Assembly (NCBI GenBank): GCA_017380635.1
Contig: JAFODP010000003.1
Span: forward strand, 1 to 64,000
DNA length: 64,000 bases
DNA from: Bacteroidales bacterium
GTDB lineage: Bacteria; Bacteroidota; Bacteroidia; Bacteroidales; UBA1402
Direction: 5' to 3'
In this document: positions 51,472 to 59,820 of the stretch, in pieces
Position numbering within the stretch: the stretch's first letter is position 1
How the letters are laid out: each line of letters begins with the position of its first letter
Made by a program: the position numbers and the translations under genes
The notes under the pieces: generated by a model
What the model saw: the letters and a program-made list of their open reading frames with translations, nothing else
What the model was told of the DNA's origin: nothing
Database searches by the model: none

Positions 51472-53547
51472 ATGACGATGAAACCGCTGTTTTTACTTTC
51501 GTTTTTGATGTCTGCTGTTTTGTTGCATGCGCAAAGTGTGGAACATGGTCTTGTGGGTTTTGCCACTTATCCTTCTGCCGGTATCGAAGGTACCATCGGT
51601 GGCGGGTTGGGTGAAATTGTCAAAGTTGATAACGAATCCGATTTGCGAAAATATTGTAAGGCTAGCGGTGCTTACACCATTCTGTTCGAAGGAGCTATTA
51701 CGAATACTGCCGAACAAGACATTCAAGTTACTTCCAATAAAACTATTATCGGATTGAATGGAAATGCCGAATTGGAGGGTATCGGATTTACAGCCAATGG
51801 TGTAAATAACGTTATTATCAGGGGTTTCCGTATCAGTAATGCACATGCTGATGCTATCGCTTTCCGCAATTCGACTCATGTGTGGATAGACCACTGCGAC
51901 CTTTCGTCAAGTAATGATGGTTTGTTCGATTTTACCAATGGCTCCGACTTTATGACGGCTTCTTGGAATGCCTTCCACGACCATGATAAAGTTTCTATTT
52001 GCAATTCAGGCACGCAGCATTACGACGACGTTGACAAACAGAATGTTTCTTATCACCACAATTCGTTTATCAATACCACGCAACGCAATCCTCGTATTGG
52101 ATACGGAAGAGGTCATGTTTGGAACAATTATTACGAAAATGTGAGTTCTTATTGCGTGGGCTATTTTACCGGCGCTCGTGTTATTGTTGAGAACAATTAT
52201 TTCAAGAAATGTAACAAGCCTCTGAACCAAAGTTATAGCAATGATCCCACTTCGGCGCATTATGGAAAGGCAGAAAGTATAGGCAATATCTTTGATGGAT
52301 GTTCGGGCAATACCAAAGGCACCGGGGAGGCTTTCGATGCTGAATATTTTTACGATGCCTCGCGCTATATTGATGCTGCATCTGATGTACCCAACTTGGT
52401 GAATGCTTCAGCCGGTGTGATGAGCGGCTTGGAATACGATTTGGTGCCTCTGCCCAATAGCGGTCGTATTGATTATCCCGTGGCTGAGCCTACGCTCAAA
52501 TGGAGCAAGGCCCCCGACGCGCTTTCGTATCGCGTTTATTTTGCAGCCTCTTTGGATGCGCTCGATACTTGTTTTGTTGTTGAAACTCAAAAAAATAGCA
52601 TAGAAGTTGGATCGCTTACGGCCAATACCAAATATTTCTGGCGTGTGGATATTCAACTGGCTGATACTTTATTGAAAGGTGCGGTATGGTCTTTTACTAC
52701 GGCCGACGAACAGGCTGCCAAGCCTTATCCTGCCAATGGCGAAAAGAATGCCCAGCTGCAAGCTCAGAAGAATGCCAACACTACGCAGCCCATGACGCTT
52801 ACGTGGAGTCCCGCTTTCGGCGCTGAGTCTTATCGTTTGACCTTGCGTGACGAACTTTCTGAAATGAGTCATGTGGTTGAACTCGATGGAAAGACCACTT
52901 CTTGGCAAGCTCCCGAATTGCTTCGAGGTAAAACGTACACATGGAGTGTGGAAAGCCTTATTGATGGACAAGCGGTGGCTACACCCGAAGAATGGACTTT
53001 CAGTGCAAGTATCGTGGAAGCTGTCGAAGGTAAAAATGAAGCCGAAAACTGGACGCGTGGTTTGCGTGCCTATATTGAACCTCAGGATGGATCTTGGTTT
53101 ACTGCTTCTGGCAAGAAAGTGATTGGTGGAGAATCAGGCCCCGGTACACTGAACGCCGAGTGGAGAGGCAAACACGTGGAAGCTGAAATCTCCATTCAGA
53201 TGTTCGACGAAAGCGATGGAAGTGGCACCTACAAACTTTTTCTCAACAATAAGCAAATCGGTAAGGCTACGGCCAACAAGAATAATGACAAATTGGCTAC
53301 TTATGTATTGGCGACTACCGAGTTGAAAGAGGGCGACCAATTACGTTTGGAATTGGCTCCTGAAGGAGGAGAAGGTTGTCGTACCGATTACATTTATATC
53401 AAAATAAAACAAGTGATTGACGGCATAGAAAATGTCATGGTCGAAACCAATGAAAATGCAGCCTCGTACAACCTTTGGGGTATCCCGGTTGACGAAGATT
53501 ATCACGGAGTAATTATTAAAAACCAAGAAAAAATATTTAACAAATGA
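51472..53547 (+). CDS. Pectate lyase (PL1, Pel type) with FN3-like and carbohydrate-binding-like modules
   Basis: 691 residues; start ATG 51472 or 51478. Signal peptide ends near HAQS. The catalytic domain (about 20-330) is a classic Pel-type PL1: GLGEIVKVDNESDLRKYC, STHVWIDHCDLSSSNDGLFD (calcium-binding) and RNPRIGYGRGHVWNNYY (catalytic arginine region). Two FN3-like segments (about 335-410 and 430-510) and a beta domain (about 525-650; GTYKLFLNNKQIG), resembling a carbohydrate-binding module, follow. This is a different PL1 subgroup from its two neighbours. Its stop overlaps the next start by 4 bp. Confidence 0.92.
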   Translation: MTMKPLFLLSFLMSAVLLHAQSVEHGLVGFATYPSAGIEGTIGGGLGEIVKVDNESDLRKYCKASGAYTILFEGAITNTAEQDIQVTSNKTIIGLNGNAELEGIGFTANGVNNVIIRGFRISNAHADAIAFRNSTHVWIDHCDLSSSNDGLFDFTNGSDFMTASWNAFHDHDKVSICNSGTQHYDDVDKQNVSYHHNSFINTTQRNPRIGYGRGHVWNNYYENVSSYCVGYFTGARVIVENNYFKKCNKPLNQSYSNDPTSAHYGKAESIGNIFDGCSGNTKGTGEAFDAEYFYDASRYIDAASDVPNLVNASAGVMSGLEYDLVPLPNSGRIDYPVAEPTLKWSKAPDALSYRVYFAASLDALDTCFVVETQKNSIEVGSLTANTKYFWRVDIQLADTLLKGAVWSFTTADEQAAKPYPANGEKNAQLQAQKNANTTQPMTLTWSPAFGAESYRLTLRDELSEMSHVVELDGKTTSWQAPELLRGKTYTWSVESLIDGQAVATPEEWTFSASIVEAVEGKNEAENWTRGLRAYIEPQDGSWFTASGKKVIGGESGPGTLNAEWRGKHVEAEISIQMFDESDGSGTYKLFLNNKQIGKATANKNNDKLATYVLATTELKEGDQLRLELAPEGGEGCRTDYIYIKIKQVIDGIENVMVETNENAASYNLWGIPVDEDYHGVIIKNQEKIFNK

Positions 53548-55727
53548 GAAAGTCTGTATTTCATTTCACCAAGAAGTTGGCAGCTTTTTTGATGCTCTTC
53601 TTGTCGGTGGCCGCTCTGATGGCTGCTGAAACAGAACGTACGATTGCATTCCCCACCGCCGAAGGTTATGGAAAATATTCGCTGGGTGGTCGTGGCGGAC
53701 GTGTTATCGAAGTGACTAACCTCAACGACTCTGGTACGGGTAGTTTTCGTGCTGCCGTATCGGAAAGCGGTCCGCGAACCATCGTGTTCAAGGTGTCGGG
53801 AAATATCGAACTGAAATCGAATGTTTCCATTAAAAATCCCTACATCACCATTGCTGGCCAGACGGCTCCCAGTGACGGTATCTGCTTGAAGGGTGGTGCG
53901 CTCTCTATCGATGCCGATCATGTGATTATCCGTCATATCAGGGTGCGTTTTGGCGACGTGAATGCCATCGAAGCAGATGCAGTGAGCAGCCGCGGTACCA
54001 AGCATATCATTCTCGACCACGTGTCGGCATCTTGGAGTGTGGACGAAACCATGTCTATTTATGCTTGCGACAGCATCACGGTGCAATGGTGTATGATTAC
54101 CGAAAGTATGTATCATTCTCTTCACGTAAAGGGTTCGCATGGTTTTGGCGGTATTTGGGGTTCGAATTATGCTACTTATCACCACAATTTGTTGGCGCAT
54201 CATTCAAGCCGCAATCCTCGTATTGCATCCAATGCGGGTTACACCGATTATCGCAACAACGTTATCTACAACTGGGGTTACAATAGCTGCTATGGCGGTG
54301 AGTTCCACGATCCTTACAATCCTTCGGATGCCGATTACACCTACATCAACATGGTGAACAATTACTATAAGCCGGGTCCTGCAACGCCTGCCGGAAGAAT
54401 TCGATATCGTATTGTGAATCCTAGCTACCGCAACAGCGTGGACGACTATGGTAAATGGTATATCGAAGGTAATTATATGTGTGAGAATGCCGAAGTTACC
54501 AAAAACAACTGGGCCGGTGGCGTGCAAATGGAACACGCTTATTCCAATTGTCGTCTGTATAGTCCTTGGCCTGCCATGCCCATCAAGGAACAATCGGCTA
54601 GCGAAGCTTTCGAATTGGTAGTGGAAAATGCCGGTGCTACTTATCCCAGCCGCGATGTCATCGACTGGCGTATTGCAGACGAAGTGATTGGCGGATATGC
54701 CACCTACGAAGGAGAACATTACAAGCAAGACAAAAATTTGATGGATCCTACGGCTCCTTGCGGTATCATCGACTCTCAGGAAGATGTGGATGGCTGGCCT
54801 GTTTTGCGAAGCGAAAAAGCTCCCGATGACAAAGATAAAGATGGTATGGCCGACGCATGGGAATTGGAAAATGGATTGAATCCCAAAGATCCCAATGACC
54901 GCAACCGTATGCATAGTTCGGGTTATACCGCTTTGGAAGTGTATTTGAACGAACTTTGCGAAGAATTTGTGGAAGGCGAATTCGAAGCGCTTCCTGAGCC
55001 CGCTCAGGGTGAGGATGTGGCTATTTACTGGCGTCTGGGCGAAAATGAAAACTTTGTTCTTTCCGGCGTGGAAAATGCCATTATCGGTATTGAAGAAAGT
55101 TTAAGTGGCTTGAGAATAGATCGTTACACATCGCCCAACAGTGCGGCACAATGGCCGGCTCATACAGGTTGGGATGCGACGAGAAAAACACAGCGAATTG
55201 CCATCATCGATGGTGCTTGGCCGGGTGAAAGCGCTTACGTTCCAGATCGTTATATTCAGTTTGGATTGGAATGCAATAGCGAAAAACCCATGCTTATCGA
55301 CAGTATCTGTCTGTATGTCTGCGGCTGTGGTACCAATGGAATGCAAAGCAACGTGCTCATTTCTACCGAAGAAGATTTCTCTAATCCGACGATGATTGGC
55401 GATTTCGGCCAAAAAGGCGCTATGCCCAACAGCGTTTTGCACGAAGTGTTGGCTACGCCCAACAAGCTTCTGTATAAAGGCGACAAACTTTATCTGCGCG
55501 TCTTTCCTTGGACTCGCGGTGCTATGTCTAACAAGACTATCTGTATCAGCGATTTGCGTATCAGTGGCGTGCTGCTCGACGAAGACGGATTGGAAGATAC
55601 GCTTGCCGAAGATGGCGAAATCTTGGAAATCTATTCTATCACAGGTCAGCGCAAAACGGCTTTGACGCCAGGTTTGAATATCGTTAAGAAAGCCGGAAAT
55701 AAAGTAGAAAAAGTAATAATCAAATAA
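53544..55727 (+). CDS. Secreted pectate lyase (PL1-like) with C-terminal extension
   Basis: 727 residues. The first 470 residues closely parallel the gene at 49994 (GYGKYSLGGRGGRVIEVTNL; ILDHVSASWSVDETMSIY; DKDKDGMADAWELENG), with long stretches of near-identical DNA, so the two are duplicates. An extra domain of about 200 residues (from about 490; PAQGEDVAIYWRLGENENF) and a terminal ILEIYSITGQRKTALTPG resembling type IX sorting tails are unique to this copy. Translationally coupled to the preceding lyase (ATGA). Confidence 0.92.
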   Translation: MRKSVFHFTKKLAAFLMLFLSVAALMAAETERTIAFPTAEGYGKYSLGGRGGRVIEVTNLNDSGTGSFRAAVSESGPRTIVFKVSGNIELKSNVSIKNPYITIAGQTAPSDGICLKGGALSIDADHVIIRHIRVRFGDVNAIEADAVSSRGTKHIILDHVSASWSVDETMSIYACDSITVQWCMITESMYHSLHVKGSHGFGGIWGSNYATYHHNLLAHHSSRNPRIASNAGYTDYRNNVIYNWGYNSCYGGEFHDPYNPSDADYTYINMVNNYYKPGPATPAGRIRYRIVNPSYRNSVDDYGKWYIEGNYMCENAEVTKNNWAGGVQMEHAYSNCRLYSPWPAMPIKEQSASEAFELVVENAGATYPSRDVIDWRIADEVIGGYATYEGEHYKQDKNLMDPTAPCGIIDSQEDVDGWPVLRSEKAPDDKDKDGMADAWELENGLNPKDPNDRNRMHSSGYTALEVYLNELCEEFVEGEFEALPEPAQGEDVAIYWRLGENENFVLSGVENAIIGIEESLSGLRIDRYTSPNSAAQWPAHTGWDATRKTQRIAIIDGAWPGESAYVPDRYIQFGLECNSEKPMLIDSICLYVCGCGTNGMQSNVLISTEEDFSNPTMIGDFGQKGAMPNSVLHEVLATPNKLLYKGDKLYLRVFPWTRGAMSNKTICISDLRISGVLLDEDGLEDTLAEDGEILEIYSITGQRKTALTPGLNIVKKAGNKVEKVIIK

Positions 55728-55732
55728 ATACA

Positions 55733-58258
55733 ATGAAAAAGATTCTGTATATCTGTTTATTACTTGTGGCAATGTCTGTGTCTTTGGTGCAGGCTGCCGA
55801 AGAAAGACAACGCGTCATTGTTACCACCGATGCCGAAATCGATGATGAATGTTCTTTGGTGCGCTTTTTGCTCTATATGAACGATTTCGATGTAGAAGGC
55901 ATTATCAGCTCGGGTTCGCAATATCATACCCACGACCACAATTGGGCCGGCGACGATTGGTATCTTCCTTACATGGATGCTTATGCCGCAGTTTATCCCA
56001 ATTTGGTGCAACACGACAAACGTTATCCCACGCCCGGACAGCTGAAAGGCTTGTTTTATATGGGTAATGTGGAAACGATGGACGAAATGGAAAAAGTGAC
56101 GCCCGGTTCGCAACGTATTGTGGAAGTCTTGCTCGACAAGAGCGATCATCGTCCGGTGTGGATTCAGGCTTGGGGCGGAACTTCTACCATTGCCCGCGCA
56201 CTGAAAACCATCGAAGAAACTCATCCCGAAGAAATGGAATATGTGGCCAAGAAATTGCGTTTCTATTTCATTTGGGAACAAGACAATACCTATCAGACTT
56301 ATATTCGTCCGCATTGGGGCAAGTATAATATTCCTACCATTATCAGCGACCAATTCATCGCCTTTTTCTATCATTGGAAGAAATACCTGCCCAAGGATTC
56401 ACAGAAATATCTTTGCGGAAAGTGGATGAACAAACATATTTTGCAAGATCATGGCGCTCTTTGTTCTTTGTATAAGGCGCATGAAAATGGCGATTTCCGT
56501 TCCGAAGGCGATTCTCCCGCTTATTTCCATGTGATTCCCACCGGTTTGCGCAGCTACGAAAATCCGGGCTGGGGCGGCTGGGGCGGCCGTTTCGTCAATG
56601 TGCGCGAAAATACTTGGCTCGACCAGGTGCACGAAGAAGCTTATGAATATCCGGCAGGTCGTTGGTATACCTCGAATGCTTGGGGCCGTACCCGTCTGAA
56701 AAAAGAAATTCCCAACGATGAAATGTTGGTGGAATACCTCAAGCCTATGTGGCGCTGGACCGCTGCTTTGCAGAACGATTTTGCCGCTCGTGCCGATTGG
56801 TGTGTGCAGCCCTACGATAAGGCCAATCATCAGCCCGTGGTGGTTTGCAATGCCGAAAATCTGGTGGCAGCTCCCGGTGAAAGCCTGCAACTTTCTGCCG
56901 AAGGTACCTACGATCCCGATGGCGATAAATTGACTTATCGTTGGTGGCAATATATGGAAGCCGGCACTTGTGCCTTGATGGCAGAAATTTCGGATGCCAA
57001 GCGTCCCCAAACGAAGCTGATGGTGCCTGCAGGCGCCAAAGAAGGCGACATCATTCATATCATTCTGGAGGTGAAAGACAAGGGAAAACCCAGTTTGACC
57101 AGATACGCGAGAGTTATTATAAAAGTTAGTGAAAAAGGAATGGCCGAAAGGGTTGCCGACGCAGAAATGCGTCGCTTCCCGGAAGCCTGGCAGACCGACA
57201 GCGCCAGCCGTCCTGTTTTCGGCTATTGTCAGGGTCTGGAAGTGAAGTCTTTCTTTATGCTGGCCGACGAAATGAAACGTCAGGGCAAGATGGATTCCTA
57301 CGAAAAGTATCTGAAATATGCGCTCGATTATATGGATACGATGGTGCGCGAAGATGGCAGCATTCTCAACTACGATTATGTGAACGGACGTCGCAACCTG
57401 GATATGATCAATGGTGGCAAGAATCTCTTCGATGCCTATAAACTTACCGGAGATGAAAAATACAAGAAGGCTATAGAGTTGTTGTATTCGGCGGTGCGTC
57501 AGCATCCTAGAAATTCGTATGGCGGTTTTTGGCATAAGGAAAATTATCCTTGGCAGATGTGGTTGGACGGCGTGTACATGGCCGATCCTTTTTTGGCGCA
57601 ATATGGCCAAGCCTTCAATCATCCTGAATGCATCGACGATGCTATTCATCAATGTCTGCTTATCAGAGATTTCCTTCGAGACGGGAAAACCGGATTGTAT
57701 TATCATGCTTGGGACGAAAGAAAGGTACAGGCTTGGTGCGATCCCGCCACGGGTTTGTCGCATCATTTCTGGGGAAGAAGCATCGGCTGGTGGAACATGG
57801 CGGTGATCGATATCCTTGATTATGTGCCCGAAAATCATCCGAAACGCCAGGAACTTATTGCTATTGTGCAAGATATGGCTGCCACCATGTTGTCTTTCCG
57901 CGTGGATGGTTGCTGGTATCAGTTGGTGAACCTGCCGCAGAAATCGCCCAATTACAAAGAAGGCACCGTTACTTCGATGATGTTGTATTGTTACACCAAG
58001 GCTTTGCAGAAAGGCTATCTGGATGCTGCCGTTTATGGCAATGTGCCTCAAGAAATTTACGATGCCATTCAGATACATCTTTTCCGCGTCGATAGCGACG
58101 GAACGCCCAATATCACGGGTTGTTGCAAAGTGGCCGGTTTGGGTGGCAATCCCTATCGTGACGGTAGTTTCCGTTATTACATGAGCGAACCTATCCGCGA
58201 TAACGATCCCAAAGCCGTAGGTCCCTTCATTATGGCTTGCATTATGTTAGGCAAATAA
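55733..58258 (+). CDS. DUF1593 (nucleoside hydrolase-like) fused to GH105 unsaturated rhamnogalacturonyl hydrolase
   Basis: 841 residues with a signal peptide (to about 23). Residues about 25-470 form a DUF1593 protein beginning VIVTTDAEIDDECSLVRFLL, a nucleoside-hydrolase-like metal motif, with the conserved WGGWGGRF and a following Ig-like segment. Residues about 470-841 are a GH105 (YteR/YesR-type) alpha/alpha barrel: WLDGVYMADPFLAQYG, HHFWGRSIGWWNMAVIDIL, MMLYCYTKALQKGYLD. GH105 removes the unsaturated sugar left by pectate or rhamnogalacturonan lyases. The DUF1593 part is uncharacterised; its fusion suggests it acts on the same oligomers. 5 bp after the lyase gene. Confidence 0.9.
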   Translation: MKKILYICLLLVAMSVSLVQAAEERQRVIVTTDAEIDDECSLVRFLLYMNDFDVEGIISSGSQYHTHDHNWAGDDWYLPYMDAYAAVYPNLVQHDKRYPTPGQLKGLFYMGNVETMDEMEKVTPGSQRIVEVLLDKSDHRPVWIQAWGGTSTIARALKTIEETHPEEMEYVAKKLRFYFIWEQDNTYQTYIRPHWGKYNIPTIISDQFIAFFYHWKKYLPKDSQKYLCGKWMNKHILQDHGALCSLYKAHENGDFRSEGDSPAYFHVIPTGLRSYENPGWGGWGGRFVNVRENTWLDQVHEEAYEYPAGRWYTSNAWGRTRLKKEIPNDEMLVEYLKPMWRWTAALQNDFAARADWCVQPYDKANHQPVVVCNAENLVAAPGESLQLSAEGTYDPDGDKLTYRWWQYMEAGTCALMAEISDAKRPQTKLMVPAGAKEGDIIHIILEVKDKGKPSLTRYARVIIKVSEKGMAERVADAEMRRFPEAWQTDSASRPVFGYCQGLEVKSFFMLADEMKRQGKMDSYEKYLKYALDYMDTMVREDGSILNYDYVNGRRNLDMINGGKNLFDAYKLTGDEKYKKAIELLYSAVRQHPRNSYGGFWHKENYPWQMWLDGVYMADPFLAQYGQAFNHPECIDDAIHQCLLIRDFLRDGKTGLYYHAWDERKVQAWCDPATGLSHHFWGRSIGWWNMAVIDILDYVPENHPKRQELIAIVQDMAATMLSFRVDGCWYQLVNLPQKSPNYKEGTVTSMMLYCYTKALQKGYLDAAVYGNVPQEIYDAIQIHLFRVDSDGTPNITGCCKVAGLGGNPYRDGSFRYYMSEPIRDNDPKAVGPFIMACIMLGK

Positions 58259-58267
58259 ATAAGCGTT

Positions 58268-59692
58268 ATGAAAAATATATGGTACGGACTGTGTCTTTTG
58301 TTGGCCTGTCAAGCTTGCGCAAAGCAAGAATTTACTGAAACCGCCCGCTCATGGGAAGGCAAACCTCGTGTGGTAGTGATGACCGACGGCGAAGTGGACG
58401 ACCGTTGTTCTATGGTGCATTTCCTCCTGTATGCCAATGATATGCAGGTGGATGCCATTATTCAGAGCAATTCCTGTTTCCAACGTAATGGATGGAGCTC
58501 GGAACCTTGGATAGAAGAACAATTGGCTGCCTACGAAGCGGTGTATCCCAATCTGAAAGTGCACGATGCCGATTATCCTACGGCCGACGAACTTCGCAAA
58601 GTGGTTTACGTGGGCGACGAAAATCCTTCGCATGTGCCGCAAGGTATTTCGTATAAAACGATTTTGCCCGGAGCCAATGTTTTGGTGAATCCGGCAGAAT
58701 GGGAAGATACACCTGGTTCGGATCGCATTGTGGAAATTCTTTTGGAAGACGACCCTCGTCCCGTGTATATCCAGTGTTGGGGTGGGGTGAATACGGCCGC
58801 CAAGGCATTCCAAAAGTTGCAGGCAGAGTATCCCGATGAGTATGAAAGAGCTATCGCCAAAGCCGTTTTGTATTGCATTTGGTATCAGGATGCCGGCGGT
58901 AGTTATATCGAAAAATATCATCCAGGAGCCACGATTCTGCTGAGTCATCATTTCAGTGGCAGTTGGGATTATGGCGCGATGAGCAACAGCGATAATTTTG
59001 TGAGTCAATACATGCAAAATGGCCAACATCCCTTGGGTAAATTCTATACGCAACCTTATATCAGCGAGGGCGATACGCCTGCTTTTCTGAATTTTATCGA
59101 CAATGGTTTGCGTGCTTGCGAAGATCCTACTTACGGAGGCTGGGGCGGTCGTTTCTATCGTGTGGATGGTTTTGAAAATGTCTATCGCGATGTTAGTTTG
59201 GGCGCTTTGCGCGAATGGATCGAACCCGCTTTGCGTGATTTTCAGGCTCGCTTGGAATGGTGCTTGACGCCCGTGTACGAAGATGCCAACCATGCCCCCG
59301 AAATTGTTGTTCCCGAAGGTTTGGATATCGTGGTGCGCAGCGGCGAAAAGGTAACTCTCAAAGCGCAAATCAGCGACAAAGATCCTCGCGATGTAGAAGG
59401 TGCTTGGCATCTGCGTGGCCACATGTGGGAACAGAAAGGCCGTACTAAGGCTTGGCTCGAAGAAAATCCGGAAAAACGCATCGAGGAATATCGCAGCGAC
59501 TGGTGTCAGATGCCCGGCGGAAGCTATACGGGTAGCATCGACTTGGTATTCGAAGGAAAAGATCAGGTGCATTTTGTGGCTCCCGAAGTGGATAGTCCGC
59601 AAACGATTCATGTGTTGTTGGAAGCTTACGATATGGCCTTGCCTCGCATGACTTCCTATGCTCGATTCATTGTAACGGTTTTGCCGAAATAA
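58268..59692 (+). CDS. DUF1593-family lipoprotein
   Basis: 474 residues. The N-terminus (YGLCLLLACQAC) carries a lipoprotein-type signal; the first lipobox cysteine is 14. The rest is a stand-alone DUF1593 protein: VVVMTDGEVDDRCSMVHFLL, DTPGSDRIVEILLEDDPRPV, YGGWGGRFYRVDG and an Ig-like C-terminal segment. It is related to the N-terminal half of the preceding gene, which lies 9 bp upstream, but diverged enough to suggest a different substrate. DUF1593 is nucleoside-hydrolase-like in fold, so glycosidic bond cleavage is plausible. No catalytic proof exists in the sequence alone. Confidence 0.88.
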   Translation: MKNIWYGLCLLLACQACAKQEFTETARSWEGKPRVVVMTDGEVDDRCSMVHFLLYANDMQVDAIIQSNSCFQRNGWSSEPWIEEQLAAYEAVYPNLKVHDADYPTADELRKVVYVGDENPSHVPQGISYKTILPGANVLVNPAEWEDTPGSDRIVEILLEDDPRPVYIQCWGGVNTAAKAFQKLQAEYPDEYERAIAKAVLYCIWYQDAGGSYIEKYHPGATILLSHHFSGSWDYGAMSNSDNFVSQYMQNGQHPLGKFYTQPYISEGDTPAFLNFIDNGLRACEDPTYGGWGGRFYRVDGFENVYRDVSLGALREWIEPALRDFQARLEWCLTPVYEDANHAPEIVVPEGLDIVVRSGEKVTLKAQISDKDPRDVEGAWHLRGHMWEQKGRTKAWLEENPEKRIEEYRSDWCQMPGGSYTGSIDLVFEGKDQVHFVAPEVDSPQTIHVLLEAYDMALPRMTSYARFIVTVLPK

Positions 59693-59750
59693 GCCGAAAT
59701 GAGAATCTTGAAAAATTCAGTTAAATACATAGTATTTATTGGAGGAGAGA

Positions 59751-59783
59751 TTGTCGTAGATATCAGTTTTTTAGTTATCTTTG
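59751..59783 (+). promoter_or_regulatory. Promoter of the fasciclin-susC unit
   Basis: TTGT (59751-59754), 21 bp, then TATCTTTG (59776-59783), a full -7 match, 37 bp before the ATG. The transport genes therefore have their own start point, separate from the lyase genes. Confidence 0.65.
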
Positions 59784-59820
59784 TCGGTTTTTAATAAAGA
59801 TTAACTAATTCACAGATAAA

